Assembly (NCBI RefSeq): GCF_028285715.1
Contig: NZ_JANQOO010000010.1
Coordinates: 124,001-188,000 of the forward strand
Source of the DNA: Ulvibacterium sp.
GTDB lineage: Bacteria; Bacteroidota; Bacteroidia; Flavobacteriales; Flavobacteriaceae
DNA: 64,000 nucleotides
Direction of reading: 5' to 3'
The notes under the pieces were generated by a model. The model saw only the letters and a program-made list of their open reading frames with translations. It did no database searches and was not told the DNA's origin. Numbering within the stretch: the first letter of the stretch is position 1; the number at the start of each line of letters is the position of its first letter. Below are positions 47,313-58,690 of the stretch, piece by piece. The position numbers were made by a program, and so were the translations under genes.

Positions 47313-48056
47313 ATGGATTCTTTACAAGAAATCGTGCGTCAAATAGAACTTCATTCCTTTGATGGTATCCGGGACTGTTTCCAAAGCGGTATTACCCCAA
47401 ATGACACCTACAAAGGAGAGCCTTTGATCTATGAGTTGATAAGTGCATATTTGCGTGGTCCGAAATTTAAGAAATGTGTTCGGGTATTTGTGGAATTCGG
47501 ACTCGAATTTGAGGACAAGGCTCTATTGTCGGTTCTGTTGGACAACTCGGATACACTTCGGGCATATATTACGGACCATACAGAAATTGTACATGAAAAA
47601 TACACCCTAAAATGTGCCTATACCCCTCTGTCCAAAGTGACCTTGTTACACATTTGTGCCGAATTCAATCATGTGGCCTGTGCGGAAGTGCTATTACAAA
47701 ATGGGGCGGATGTCAATGCCATAGCTGGAATCGATTCTAATGGCTTTGGCGGACAGACCCCAATTTTTCATACCGTAAATCAGAACCTGAACCAGTCTGC
47801 CGAGATGTTGGACTTTCTACTGTCCCGTTCCGCCGACTTAAAACTAACGGTCAAAGGGCTCATTTGGGGCCAGGGCCATGATTGGGAAACCTTGATGCCC
47901 GCCGTAAATCCAATAAGTTATGCCATGATGGGCCTGTTGCCCCAAATGCACCGGAACGAAACTGTTATTTCCGAAACCGTATCCAAATTGTTGCGGCATG
48001 CTTTCGGCATCGACTATACGGCCGGGAACATCCCGAACAAATACCTGCAAACGTAA
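47313..48056 (+). CDS. Ankyrin-repeat protein
   Basis: TLLHICAEFNHVACAEVLLQNGADVNAI. Confidence 0.82.
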   Translation: MDSLQEIVRQIELHSFDGIRDCFQSGITPNDTYKGEPLIYELISAYLRGPKFKKCVRVFVEFGLEFEDKALLSVLLDNSDTLRAYITDHTEIVHEKYTLKCAYTPLSKVTLLHICAEFNHVACAEVLLQNGADVNAIAGIDSNGFGGQTPIFHTVNQNLNQSAEMLDFLLSRSADLKLTVKGLIWGQGHDWETLMPAVNPISYAMMGLLPQMHRNETVISETVSKLLRHAFGIDYTAGNIPNKYLQT

Positions 48057-48094
48057 AGCCACAAATCGAAAAGAAGGTTTGCGACGAGCGCAAT

Positions 48095-49696
48095 TTACTT
48101 CGTTTCCAATACCGCTTCGATTTTGGCCATTCTTTCGGTAATGGACTTTAAGGTCTCGTTTTCCTTTTCAAGATGTTGGATCCGTTTCTCTTGGGCAATG
48201 GTGTATAGGGTAAGCTCCTCTATCTTCTCCAAGAGTTTCATGTTCATTATCCCCAATTCCACCCCGTTCTCTTCCATTTCCTGAGCGGAGGGGATGTTGG
48301 GCAGATGTCCATTTTCCCGGATATGTTCTTGTACTTCTTCCAAGGACCTTAAATCATACCCTTCCTTAAAGACATAATCCGGCCCCGGAACGGAAAGGTC
48401 CACTTTTACTTCCTCGGCATGGATACGTCCCTTAACTGTGAGCTTGTCGTCGGGGGCAGTTGTGCCGATACCTACATTACCATCCGTCTTAATGGTAAGC
48501 CTATCGGTGGAAGAAGTCTGGAAACGTATATCGTTATCCGGAGAAGTTCCTTCGGCAAGGTTCCGGAAGTACATGATATGGGGGCCATTTCCGTCCGAGT
48601 CCTGTACCAAATCGAAAAAGAAATGGTTGTCCTCCGTCTTCAGTAAAATCTTTTCGTTTGTGTTCCTTCCTACTTCAAGGGTGTTCGCCCCTGTGTTACT
48701 AAAGAAATGAGCGTTCTGCCCGAGTACGTGCAATTTGGCTATGGGATTCGTTGTCCCAATACCAACATTTCCTTGACCAGGGTTGATACGCATTCTTTCA
48801 ATATTGTTGGTATAAATTGATAAAATCCCGTCCCCTTGTTGTTTTAGTCCGGTGTCGCTGTCGCCAATGGCTATGGCGCTCCCCGAGCCAAGATTACCAG
48901 ATGTACCAGTATTTATAGCGACCGGCCCCATTACCTGTAACCTTGCTATTGGATTTGTTGTTCCTATACCGACATTTCCGTCCTTTGAAACCCTGACCCT
49001 CTCCGAACCATTTGTGGCAAGGCCCAAAAAACCACCACTGGTTGTATCTCCCCGATAAAATGAAATGTAACCATTGTCCTCATCAAGCCCATACTTAAGT
49101 CCAAGCCTGAAGGATTCTATATTTGCAGGTTGCGTATCCAGAGTTTTAGCATAAAGCGAAAAACTGCTCTCATCAGCATTGGCCAAAATGGTCCCGTAGG
49201 AGTTGTTCCCATTGTTAACATGTAACGTAGCCCCTGGGTTAGTGGTGCCTATACCAACATTGCCATTGGAGCTAATTCGCATTCGTTCAACAAGGTTGGT
49301 AATTCCACTGCCCGCGTTTGTCTGAAACGTAATATATCCAGGAACCGCCCCCGTGGCTACACTTTCGGCATTGAATCCCATATGGGCGACCCTATGGTAA
49401 TTGGTACCGTCAAAGCCAAAACCTCTTACCCATAGCGTATTATCCCCTGCAGCAAGTGCAGAAGGGGAGGATTCCGAACCTCCAGCCCCATATCCAAGGA
49501 TGCCAAACCCACCTGAGGAGGTCCTGAAGGAATTCCCTCTTAAATAAACAACATTACCATCTTCCAAAAGGTGAAGGTTGGAAGCTGGGGCAGTAGTACC
49601 AATCCCCACATTACCGGAGGTAGGAAAGGTATTGGTTTGGCTCCAGGCCGAAACACAGCCCATTAGGGCAAAAAGAAAGATTTGGGACGTTTTCAT
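48095..49696 (-). CDS. Secreted tail-fiber-like/GNVGIGTT-repeat protein
   Basis: Signal peptide; five GNVGIGTT[N/A]P repeats; C-terminal YDLRSLEEVQEHIRENGHLPNIPSAQEMEENG followed by coiled coil. Confidence 0.85.
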   Translation of the reverse strand: MKTSQIFLFALMGCVSAWSQTNTFPTSGNVGIGTTAPASNLHLLEDGNVVYLRGNSFRTSSGGFGILGYGAGGSESSPSALAAGDNTLWVRGFGFDGTNYHRVAHMGFNAESVATGAVPGYITFQTNAGSGITNLVERMRISSNGNVGIGTTNPGATLHVNNGNNSYGTILANADESSFSLYAKTLDTQPANIESFRLGLKYGLDEDNGYISFYRGDTTSGGFLGLATNGSERVRVSKDGNVGIGTTNPIARLQVMGPVAINTGTSGNLGSGSAIAIGDSDTGLKQQGDGILSIYTNNIERMRINPGQGNVGIGTTNPIAKLHVLGQNAHFFSNTGANTLEVGRNTNEKILLKTEDNHFFFDLVQDSDGNGPHIMYFRNLAEGTSPDNDIRFQTSSTDRLTIKTDGNVGIGTTAPDDKLTVKGRIHAEEVKVDLSVPGPDYVFKEGYDLRSLEEVQEHIRENGHLPNIPSAQEMEENGVELGIMNMKLLEKIEELTLYTIAQEKRIQHLEKENETLKSITERMAKIEAVLETK

Positions 49697-49904
49697 TGTG
49701 TCGGGGGTTTTGTAGGTTAAAAATCAAATGTAAGAATATACATCTTTATTTCCAATAAACATAGAAATTATTCGATGAAATGTAAATCACGGAACGATAA
49801 TTCCTGCAACGGTCTGCCCGTCAGGTTGTATAAAAGCCTTGAATAAAATATAGAGAAATCCGTACTTTTAGAACAGTGATAACCAACCCTATAAATTACC
49901 ATCG

Positions 49905-50330
49905 ATGTACTTATCCCTACTAACACCCTCTGATATCGACCCAAAAACCGAAAATCGGATCCAAATCCTTTTTAAACAGTTGAATGCCGTTCGGGTACCG
50001 GTTTCCCTGAATGAAATTCTAAATCCAAAGAATCCGGTAATCATAGCATACTGTACCTTGGAAAATCAAATTGTGGGAGTTGCGGCAATGGCAGAATATT
50101 CCGTAATTTCAGGTCGTAAGGGTTGGATCGAGGACGTGGTGGTAGACGAGGTGCATCGGGGCAAGGGTATTGGTCGCAAACTGATGGAATTCCTCATCAA
50201 GCAGGGTAGGCAAAAAGGAATTTCGGAAATCCTGCTCTTTACCGGATACCATAGAAAACCGGCCCACCAACTTTATCAAAATTTGGGATTTCAGAAAAAG
50301 GAAAGTCAAATCTATACATTGCAATTATGA
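49905..50330 (+). CDS. GNAT family N-acetyltransferase
   Basis: VEDVVVDEVHRGKGIGRKLMEFLIKQ; FTGYHRKPAHQLYQNLGF. Confidence 0.88.
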   Translation: MYLSLLTPSDIDPKTENRIQILFKQLNAVRVPVSLNEILNPKNPVIIAYCTLENQIVGVAAMAEYSVISGRKGWIEDVVVDEVHRGKGIGRKLMEFLIKQGRQKGISEILLFTGYHRKPAHQLYQNLGFQKKESQIYTLQL

Positions 50331-50686
50331 GTACGCTATCTAAGGAAGCCTGGCAACAACGACTGGAATTATACGATGCATTGATAGCTAAATGTCCTCG
50401 ATTTGAGCGAAAGGGAAAGACCATGCCCTATACCTCCGCCAATGGCCACATGTTTTCGCTCCTTAACAAGGCCGGGGAAATCGGCATCCGTTTTGTAAAG
50501 GACGTTCAGGAAAAGTATATGAGCGAATTGAACACCACGATCTATAAGTCCTATGGTGCCGTAATGCGAGGCTATATCCTCATTCCGGAAGTAGTCCTCA
50601 AAGATTCGAATCAAGTGGCCACCTATCTCAATGAAAGCTACGACTATGTAATGTCCTTGGAACCCAATACCTCCAAGAAAAAATGA
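50327..50686 (+). CDS. Hypothetical protein, TfoX N-terminal-like
   Basis: ERKGKTMPYTSANGHMFSLLNKAGEIGIRF; overlaps GNAT stop. Confidence 0.6.
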   Translation: MSTLSKEAWQQRLELYDALIAKCPRFERKGKTMPYTSANGHMFSLLNKAGEIGIRFVKDVQEKYMSELNTTIYKSYGAVMRGYILIPEVVLKDSNQVATYLNESYDYVMSLEPNTSKKK

Positions 50687-50705
50687 ATCCACCAAAACCC
50701 TCCCA

Positions 50706-52250
50706 ATGAAAAGAATCGTCCTATGGATTCCCCTACTGTTCTGTACGTTGGTACAGACCTTGGGCCAGACCCCCCAAATAGATTTTAAGGCACTGGATGC
50801 CTATTACCAAAAAATGATGCGAGATTGGGATGTTCCCAGTGTCGCCATCGGCATCGTTAAAGATGGGGAATTGGTCTTTACGGGAAACTATGGTGTTCTG
50901 GAAGTGGGCCAAAACCAAAAGCCGAATGAGAACACCCTTTATGCCATCGCTTCCAATTCCAAGGCATTTACATCGGCCATTTTGGGCATGTTGGTCCAGG
51001 AAGGAAAATTGGGTTGGAACGACAAGGTAAAAAAGTACCTCCCCTATTTTGAGGTTTACGATTCCTGGGTGAGCAATGAGGTGACGGTGCGGGATTTGTT
51101 ATGCCATCGGGTAGGGTTCGGTACCTTTAGCGGGGATGTCATTTGGTATAAGTCCAACCTTACCTCCGAGGAAATTATCAGAAGGTTCAAATATTTACCG
51201 AAGGCCTTCGATTTTCGGGCCGGTTTTGGGTATTCCAACCTTATGTACATCACCGCTGGGGAGCTTATCAAAAAAATAACCGGGAAAAGTTGGAACCAAA
51301 ATGTAAAGGAACGGATTTTCCAACCTCTAGGGATGGATAGGACCATCACCTCGCCCAAGGAACTGCAGGCAAAAGGCAATTATGTTACCCCCCATGGTCG
51401 TGAAAATGATGTCAATATTCCTATTGCTTGGGAGGATTGGGAAGAGATAGGGGCCACCGGAGGCATTATCTCCAGCGTAAAGGATGTCTCCAAATGGATG
51501 ATTTTTAATCTAAACCACGGTATATTGGGCAACGATACCTTGCTTACCCGCGTGACCCGAAACATGGTTTGGACCCCCCACAACAACTTTATCGTAGACC
51601 ATACCAAAACAAATGATATGAACCGGCATTTTAGTGCCTACGGACTGGGGTGGGGATTGAGTGATTACCATGGCCTATTGCGCGTGGCCCATACGGGTGG
51701 CTTTGATGGTATGATTACGGCAGTAACTTTAATTCCTGACGAAAATTTGGGGGTAGTGGTGCTAACGAATGGGATGAAAAGTCCCATCCACGCGGCCACT
51801 TACCATGCCCTGGATCTATTTTTGGGGATTAACGGCAAGGATTGGTCCGCCGAATATCTGGAAAGAGCGAATAAAAAACAAAAGGAGGATTCCCGAGTGA
51901 CCGATATCAAGACAAAACGCGTTTTGAATACCAAACCTTCCCTATCCCTAGAGGCATATTCCGGAGTGTACAAATCTGATATATATGGGGAGATTAAAAT
52001 CGACCTCATAAACGAAAAATTACGGATGCAATTTGAACATACTCGAGAGCTGTCCGCCACTCTGGAACATTGGCACTATGACGTTTGGGAGATTAAGTGG
52101 GACAAAAAGCATGCTTGGTTCAATTTCGGTACCGTACGGTTTAAGACCGATAACAACATGAGCATAAAAGGATTGGATTTTGAAGTCCCCAACGACGACA
52201 TTTTCTTTGAGGAATTAAAACCCTATAAGATAAAAGGCCCTTCGGAATAA
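50706..52250 (+). CDS. Serine hydrolase (beta-lactamase family) with C-terminal DUF3471-like region
   Basis: YAIASNSKAFTS (SxxK); FGYSNLMY; HTGGFDGM. Confidence 0.88.
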   Translation: MKRIVLWIPLLFCTLVQTLGQTPQIDFKALDAYYQKMMRDWDVPSVAIGIVKDGELVFTGNYGVLEVGQNQKPNENTLYAIASNSKAFTSAILGMLVQEGKLGWNDKVKKYLPYFEVYDSWVSNEVTVRDLLCHRVGFGTFSGDVIWYKSNLTSEEIIRRFKYLPKAFDFRAGFGYSNLMYITAGELIKKITGKSWNQNVKERIFQPLGMDRTITSPKELQAKGNYVTPHGRENDVNIPIAWEDWEEIGATGGIISSVKDVSKWMIFNLNHGILGNDTLLTRVTRNMVWTPHNNFIVDHTKTNDMNRHFSAYGLGWGLSDYHGLLRVAHTGGFDGMITAVTLIPDENLGVVVLTNGMKSPIHAATYHALDLFLGINGKDWSAEYLERANKKQKEDSRVTDIKTKRVLNTKPSLSLEAYSGVYKSDIYGEIKIDLINEKLRMQFEHTRELSATLEHWHYDVWEIKWDKKHAWFNFGTVRFKTDNNMSIKGLDFEVPNDDIFFEELKPYKIKGPSE

Positions 52251-52259
52251 TGGCCTTTT
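52232..52259 (+). terminator. Hairpin AAAAGGCC...GGCCTTTT overlapping the stop codon
   Basis: 8-bp perfect inverted repeat with T run. Confidence 0.45.
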
Positions 52260-52283
52260 CAATTTCAACACAGTAAAGACATT

Positions 52284-55200
52284 ATGAAGATTTTTCCGTT
52301 TTTTTTGATTTCCCTATTCCTATTTCAATTTTCTGCCGAGGCACAAAGACGGGGCAAAAAAACCGCACCGCCCAAAGTTGTTGTACAGGATTCCCTTTTC
52401 CATGGGCTTACATGGCGTAATATAGGCCCCTTTCGAGGTGGCCGTAGTGTGGCCTGCTCCGGGGTAGTCGGCCAACCTATGACGTACTATATGGGTGGTA
52501 CGGGCGGCGGCATATGGAAAACCATGGATGACGGTATTACTTGGAAAAATATTTCAGATGGTTTTCTTAAAACAGGAACCGTGGGGGCCATTGCGGTTTC
52601 TGAAAGCAATCCTAATATCGTCATTGCCGGTATGGGCGAGCATGCCGCCCGTGGCGTTATGACCTCTATGGGCGATGGGGTCTACAAATCTACCGACGCC
52701 GGCAAAACCTGGAAGCATATCGGTTTGGAGAGAACACGGCATATTTCTGATGTTAGTATCCACCCCACCAATCCCGATATTATTTTTGTGGCGGCCCAAG
52801 GTGCCCAATACGGCGAAACTCCGGAGCGTGGCATTTATCGAACTACTAATGGAGGGATGTCTTGGGAGAAAGTGCTTTTCGTAAATACCAAAACCGGAGC
52901 TTCTTCCCTCTCCATGGATATGACCAATCCTTTGATTCTTTATGCGGCCCTATGGGAACACAGAAGATATCCGTGGACCATGGAATCCGGCGGAGCTAGT
53001 TCAGGAATCTATAAATCTACGGATGGAGGCCATAGTTGGAAGCAACTTAGGGAAGGTCTCCCAGAGGCATTTGGAAAAGCGGGTATCTCGGTTTCACGGG
53101 CCAATAACGAACTTGTTTTTGCGGTCATTGAAGCCGAAGGGGAAAATGGTGGTGTCTATCGCTCCGAAGATGCCGGGGAAAATTGGAAGCAAGTCAATAA
53201 GGACCGAATCAACATTGCCCGATCCTGGTATTACATGGAAATTCTGGCCGATCCACAAAATGAAAATGTCGTATATGTGCTCAATGCCCCCGTGACCAAA
53301 TCCATCGATGGGGGAAAAACCTTTACATCCCTCCCGACCCCACATGGGGACAACCACCATTTGTGGATCGACCCTTACAACAACCAGCGCATGATCAACT
53401 CCAATGACGGAGGAGCCAATGTCTCCAATAATGGGGGTAAAAGCTGGAGCACACAACAAAACCAACCTACTGCCCAGTTTTATCGTGTAATTACGGACAA
53501 TCTTGTTCCCTACAATGTGTACGGAGGCCAGCAAGATAACTCGGCCATTGCCATTGCCAGCCGTACCAATGACGAAGGAATAGACTGGAAGGATTGGTAT
53601 TCCGTAGCCGGCTGTGAAAGCGCCTTCCTAGCCTTTGACCCTGACAATCCGGAATATGTTTTTGGTGGATGTTATCAAGGTATTATCGAGAAATGGGTAC
53701 GTGCATCCCGCGAAGGAAAATCGATCAAGGAATATCCTGAACTTGGGCTAAGCATTGCACCAAAGGATTTTAAGTATCGCTATAACTGGAACGCGCCCAT
53801 TATTAGTTCACCGCATGACAGAAATACCATTTATCATGCTGGAAATGTAGTATTTAAAACTGTTGACCAAGGAAATAGCTGGGAAGTCATAAGTCCGGAT
53901 TTAACCCGTAACGATAAGAACCGGCAGGGCCCTGGGGGCGGTCCCTACACCAATGAAGCAGCGGGTGGCGAGAACTACAACACCCTATCCTATTTGGTAG
54001 CATCTCCCCACGAGAAGGGCGTACTTTGGGCCGGAAGCGATGATGGACTGGTACATTTGACCAAGGATGACGGCCAAAATTGGGAAAATGTGACTCCTGC
54101 CGGTCTTGGGGAGGGTATCATTAATAGTATTGAGGTTTCTCCCCATAATCCGGCTACGGCCTACATCACTGTAATGCGCTACAAGTGGATGGATTTGACA
54201 CCTTATATTTTTAAGACCACGGACTATGGAAAAACCTGGATCAAGATTACCAATGGAATTGCCGGCGAGCATACCTTTGTACGGGTGGTACGTGAAGACC
54301 CCAAATACAAGGGACTTCTATACGCCGGCACCGAAACCGGACTTTTTGTTTCCTGGGACAATGGTGAAAATTGGCAAACCTTTCAACTGAACCTTCCCGT
54401 AGTTCCCATTAACGACCTCATTGTCCAAAGTAATGATCTAGTGTTGGCCACCGCGGGGCGCTCCTTCTGGATATTGGATGATTTGGCCGCCATTCAGAAC
54501 GCTACCCGACCGAAACAGCCTATCGAAATCTTTGCCCCTAAGGATACCTATTTGCTGTTTGGGAAAAGCAGTGAAAAACCTGTTCCAGGCCTAGGGGACA
54601 ATCCAAAAAGTGGCGTCACCTTTGACTATTACCTGGATAGGGAAGCGGACAGTCTGGATTTAAAGCTAGAAGTAATGTACAAAGGAAAAACCATACGGAC
54701 CATAACCAACAAAAAACCAAAGGATTTTAAATCCTGGCCCGGAGGCCCATCGAAACCCCAGGTGCTTCCCTCAAAAAAGGGATATAATCGGTTTACGTGG
54801 AATTTTAGAAAAGATGGCCTTCCTTCTATAGACAAGGTTTTTGTTTATGGAAATTATAGGGGATCCAGGGTGGGCCCAGGAAAGTACATCTTAAAGTTGA
54901 CCTTGGACACACTAACATCCGAAACCCCAGTTACCCTTCTTGCGAATCCAAAAGTAGAAGCCACCTCAGCAGATTTTACGGAGCAGCAAAATGTCTTGAA
55001 TAAAATTGAAAGCACCATAAAAAACATCCACGAATCCGTCAACCAAATGCGATCGGCAAGATCACAATTAAAGGATTATGCTAAATTGCTTGAAGGCCGT
55101 GAAGAAGCCGATGCATTGCTAACAAAAGGGGATTCACTTATTAAACGTATCGATACCTGGGAAGAGAACCTCATCCAACCAAAACAAAAGACCTTCCAAG

Positions 55201-55433
55201 ATGTCATCAACTTTAACAACAAACTCAGTGCCCAATTAATGCATCTAAAAGGTTATGTGGATACGGCAGAACCTCGCGTTACCGAAGGTGCCCAGGTGCG
55301 TTTACGGGATTTGCTAAAGGAGTGGGGTATTTTCGAAAATGAGCGGGATGCCATAGTGAGGGACGAAATGGAGGATTACAATACAACCTACAAGGAGTTG
55401 GGATTGCCAGCCCTAATATTACCCAAACAATGA
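52284..55433 (+). CDS. VPS10/BNR-repeat (sialidase-like propeller) secreted protein
   Basis: Signal peptide; repeated DGGKTW-type BNR motifs ([26 protein letters not shown]). Confidence 0.88.
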   Translation: MKIFPFFLISLFLFQFSAEAQRRGKKTAPPKVVVQDSLFHGLTWRNIGPFRGGRSVACSGVVGQPMTYYMGGTGGGIWKTMDDGITWKNISDGFLKTGTVGAIAVSESNPNIVIAGMGEHAARGVMTSMGDGVYKSTDAGKTWKHIGLERTRHISDVSIHPTNPDIIFVAAQGAQYGETPERGIYRTTNGGMSWEKVLFVNTKTGASSLSMDMTNPLILYAALWEHRRYPWTMESGGASSGIYKSTDGGHSWKQLREGLPEAFGKAGISVSRANNELVFAVIEAEGENGGVYRSEDAGENWKQVNKDRINIARSWYYMEILADPQNENVVYVLNAPVTKSIDGGKTFTSLPTPHGDNHHLWIDPYNNQRMINSNDGGANVSNNGGKSWSTQQNQPTAQFYRVITDNLVPYNVYGGQQDNSAIAIASRTNDEGIDWKDWYSVAGCESAFLAFDPDNPEYVFGGCYQGIIEKWVRASREGKSIKEYPELGLSIAPKDFKYRYNWNAPIISSPHDRNTIYHAGNVVFKTVDQGNSWEVISPDLTRNDKNRQGPGGGPYTNEAAGGENYNTLSYLVASPHEKGVLWAGSDDGLVHLTKDDGQNWENVTPAGLGEGIINSIEVSPHNPATAYITVMRYKWMDLTPYIFKTTDYGKTWIKITNGIAGEHTFVRVVREDPKYKGLLYAGTETGLFVSWDNGENWQTFQLNLPVVPINDLIVQSNDLVLATAGRSFWILDDLAAIQNATRPKQPIEIFAPKDTYLLFGKSSEKPVPGLGDNPKSGVTFDYYLDREADSLDLKLEVMYKGKTIRTITNKKPKDFKSWPGGPSKPQVLPSKKGYNRFTWNFRKDGLPSIDKVFVYGNYRGSRVGPGKYILKLTLDTLTSETPVTLLANPKVEATSADFTEQQNVLNKIESTIKNIHESVNQMRSARSQLKDYAKLLEGREEADALLTKGDSLIKRIDTWEENLIQPKQKTFQDVINFNNKLSAQLMHLKGYVDTAEPRVTEGAQVRLRDLLKEWGIFENERDAIVRDEMEDYNTTYKELGLPALILPKQ

Positions 55434-55489
55434 CAGTTGCGATGAAGCCTATAATTAAATAATAAAGAATCAAACCCACCAAGCTCGCA

Positions 55490-56059
55490 ATGAACGATTT
55501 TATAGCCGACCAAACTTTTAAGGGAATAAACTATACCCAGAGTCCCTTACCTAAAGGCGATTATGAAAATTGTGTTTTTGAGGGTTGCGATTTTTCCAAG
55601 GGCTATTTGGACAACCAAAATTTCATGGAGTGCGAATTCTTGGATTGTAATCTAAGTAATGCCAATATAGCAAATACCACTTTTAAGGAGGTTGTCTTTT
55701 CCCATTGCAAAATGCTAGGGCTTAAATTTGAGGATTGCAATGATTTTTTGATGAAATTCAGTTTTCAGGAATGCATTTTAAATTTTAGTTCATTCTATGA
55801 CTTGAAGCTTAAAAATCAAAAGTTTGCCGATTGTACGTTAGAGGAAGTTGATTTTACGCAAGCGGACCTTGCCCATGCCCAATTCACTGAATGCGACCTA
55901 AAAGGTGCCATCTTCAGTGCAACCGTTTTGGAAAATGCCGATTTTAGAACGGCCCGTAATGTTAACATCGATCCCGAAAAAAATCGCTTAAAGAAAGCCC
56001 GATTCTCCAAAGAAGGTGCCATTGGATTGCTTAAAAAATATGATATCGTTGTGGAATAG
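55490..56059 (+). CDS. Pentapeptide-repeat protein
   Basis: CEFLDCNLSNANIANTTFKEV; ADLAHAQFTECDLKGAIFSAT. Confidence 0.88.
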   Translation: MNDFIADQTFKGINYTQSPLPKGDYENCVFEGCDFSKGYLDNQNFMECEFLDCNLSNANIANTTFKEVVFSHCKMLGLKFEDCNDFLMKFSFQECILNFSSFYDLKLKNQKFADCTLEEVDFTQADLAHAQFTECDLKGAIFSATVLENADFRTARNVNIDPEKNRLKKARFSKEGAIGLLKKYDIVVE

Positions 56060-56116
56060 AATATAATCTCCATTTGTAAACGGATAATTTGTACCTTAAT
56101 CCTAAATCATTTTCTT

Positions 56117-56608
56117 ATGAGAGACTATATAATTATCCTTCTTTTTTCTACACTGTTCTGCAGTGGACAAAACACCTTGCAGTTTCCAGAAAACGGGACC
56201 TCCCCAAAAGCCAGCTTACAAGATGTTTCTTGGATGGAAGGCCATTGGAGGGGAGAAGCTTTCGGGGGCATAACGGAAGAATTCTGGAGCCCTCCCTTGG
56301 GTGGTTCCATGATGTTCGTCTTTAAACTGGTATCCGATGGAAAGGTCAATTTTTATGAGGTGGGCCATATACAGGAAATCGGGGAGACCTTGCTTCTTCA
56401 ACTGAAACACTTTCATGGTAATCTAAAAGGATGGGAGGAAAAGGACGAGACCGTGGATTTTAAATTGGTAAAGGTTGAGGAGAACCGCATATTTTTTGAC
56501 GGTTTTACCTTTGAGAAAATTAACGCCAATGAAGTGAACCTCTATGTGGTCATTTCCGAGGATGGCAAAACCGAAAAGGAGGTTAAATTCAATTACAAAA
56601 GAATGTAG
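56117..56608 (+). CDS. DUF6265-like secreted protein
   Basis: DVSWMEGHWRGEAFGGITEEFWSPPLGGSMMFVFKLV. Confidence 0.7.
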   Translation: MRDYIIILLFSTLFCSGQNTLQFPENGTSPKASLQDVSWMEGHWRGEAFGGITEEFWSPPLGGSMMFVFKLVSDGKVNFYEVGHIQEIGETLLLQLKHFHGNLKGWEEKDETVDFKLVKVEENRIFFDGFTFEKINANEVNLYVVISEDGKTEKEVKFNYKRM

Positions 56609-56609
56609 T

Positions 56610-56960
56610 TTGAAAAGAAAGTGTTTGGAATGCGGGGTTGAAATTATGGGAAGGGTAGATAAAAAATTCTGCTCGGACTACTGTCGTAACGCCTACAATA
56701 ATAAAATCAACAAGGACAGTAAGAACCTTGTTCGAAACATCAACAACCGCTTGCGAAAGAATTATAGGATTTTGGATAGCTTTCCACTGCGGGAAGGCAA
56801 AACAAGAACTACAAGAACGCGACTATTGGATAAAGGTTTTGATTTTGACTTTATTACCAATCTATATACCACAAAGAAAGGAACTACGTATTACTTTGTC
56901 TATGACTTGGGTTATTTGCCCTTGGATAATGAGCAGTATATGATCGTAAAAAGGGAATAA
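56610..56960 (+). CDS. Small zinc-ribbon protein
   Basis: TTG start; KRKCLECGVEIMGRVDKKFCSDYCRNAYNNK (CxxC...CxxxC). Confidence 0.7.
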   Translation: MKRKCLECGVEIMGRVDKKFCSDYCRNAYNNKINKDSKNLVRNINNRLRKNYRILDSFPLREGKTRTTRTRLLDKGFDFDFITNLYTTKKGTTYYFVYDLGYLPLDNEQYMIVKRE

Positions 56961-56966
56961 GGTTCC

Positions 56967-57431
56967 CTATTTCCAATTTTGACCACTTAGTTTTAGTGCC
57001 GCGATTACAATATCCTTTCGGCTAATCTGGCCCACAAGAATGCCATCTTTCATTACCGGTAGCCTCCGACGGTTATGTTTGTCGAATACACCCGCTGCAT
57101 CAAAGATGCTCATATCATGGGGAATGGTCTCAACTTCTTTGGTCATATATTTTTCGACACTTTTATCTAAAATAGGTTGATTAAAGTATCGGCTTTCGGA
57201 AATCTGTTTCATACAATCGGCCTCGGAAATAATCCCGACCAAAAAACCATTATCGTCCAATACGGGCCCACCGGAGATTTTGTGTTTGGCAAACGCCTCC
57301 ATGACCTCCAAAATAGACTGATCAGGCGAAAAGTTTACCAATTTCTTGGACATATAATCGGTTACTAGGATTGGGGCATCAAACTCCTTTTTGGAAGACC
57401 TACGAATCCCCTGAAAACTTTTTATTCCCAT
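56967..57431 (-). CDS. Tandem CBS-domain protein
   Basis: SILEVMEAFAKHKISGGPVLDDNGFLVGIISEADCM; DAAGVFDKHNRRRLPVMKDGILVGQISRKDI. Confidence 0.9.
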   Translation of the reverse strand: MGIKSFQGIRRSSKKEFDAPILVTDYMSKKLVNFSPDQSILEVMEAFAKHKISGGPVLDDNGFLVGIISEADCMKQISESRYFNQPILDKSVEKYMTKEVETIPHDMSIFDAAGVFDKHNRRRLPVMKDGILVGQISRKDIVIAALKLSGQNWK

Positions 57432-57759
57432 AATTATTTGGTTTTTTACCTGCCTCGAATCAATTCAGGTTAATCTTAAATATAGTTAATTTTTGCGAAT
57501 TACCTAAATAAATCCGCCAAAATACAGCAAACCTTCAAAATTTATACTTTTAGGGCATCACCTTTATAATAAAAAAATACGCTCCCACCATTATCCTCTT
57601 ATTACTGGTTTTGGGCATTTATTAGGGCTTTACCTGGGCTTAACCCCTTATTCCGAGGGTGCGAGGGCATTTTATCCGAAAACAAAAAACCCAAAAAATG
57701 ATATTATTCCATGCCATTTGTACGTAACGATGCTATATTAGTCATACAAAAGTTACGGT

Positions 57760-58569
57760 TTGAGTAAATCTATCGCCATAATAGGTTGCGGGTGGCTAGG
57801 CTTGCCCTTGGCAAAGTCCTTTCTGAACATAGGATACACAGTACATGGGAGTACTACCTCAAAAGAGAAGTTATCCTCATTGGCAGAAGCAGGTATTCGT
57901 CCATATTTGATTTCACTCTCGGAAGAAGGTCCCAAAGGGCCTGTCTCTGATTTTTTACAGGATGTTGATTCCCTTATCATCAATGTACCTCCCAAGTTAA
58001 GGGGCGGAAACCAAGGGAATTATATCGGAAAAATACAAGGCCTCTATAATGCCATCAAAACATCGTCCGTACAACAAATTGTCTTTGTAAGCAGTACTTC
58101 GGTCTATGGCAACATCGATGGGGAGGTTACCGAGGATACGGTGCCAAAACCCGCAACGGAGTCCGGGAGGCAGCTTTTGATAACGGAAGCTATTTTTAGA
58201 AATGACAACGAATTGCGGTCCACTATCGTCCGATTTGGAGGGTTAATAGGGCCAAATCGGCATCCAGTGACCATGCTCTCCGGAAGAACCGGATTGGCAA
58301 ATGGCATTGCGCCTATAAATCTTATTCATCTCAATGATTGTATTGATATCCTCAGAAATATTGTTGAGCAGCGCTGGTGGAACGAAGTCTTTAATGGCGT
58401 ATATCCAGATTATCCATCCAAGGCCGAGTACTATGCAGTTGAAGCAAAAAAAAGAGGAATTCCCGGTCCGGAGTATTCCAAAGAAACGGTTAAAAGGGGT
58501 AAAAAAGTTCAATCCAGTAAGCTTATTCTTGTTAAAAAGTATCGTTTTAACACTTCGATACATAGTTGA
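57760..58569 (+). CDS. NAD-dependent epimerase/SDR (YeeZ-like)
   Basis: TTG start; SIAIIGCGWLGLPLAKSF; FVSSTSVYGNIDGEVTE. Confidence 0.85.
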   Translation: MSKSIAIIGCGWLGLPLAKSFLNIGYTVHGSTTSKEKLSSLAEAGIRPYLISLSEEGPKGPVSDFLQDVDSLIINVPPKLRGGNQGNYIGKIQGLYNAIKTSSVQQIVFVSSTSVYGNIDGEVTEDTVPKPATESGRQLLITEAIFRNDNELRSTIVRFGGLIGPNRHPVTMLSGRTGLANGIAPINLIHLNDCIDILRNIVEQRWWNEVFNGVYPDYPSKAEYYAVEAKKRGIPGPEYSKETVKRGKKVQSSKLILVKKYRFNTSIHS

Positions 58570-58690
58570 TACGCCACACGAAAGTCGTTTTTCACAACAA
58601 AAACAGGTGTTTTGTGTTAATTATAGCCCTGATTTTTAATAACTTATCGATGAAATGCATAACTTTAGGTATATCTAAAACAAGATTGCC

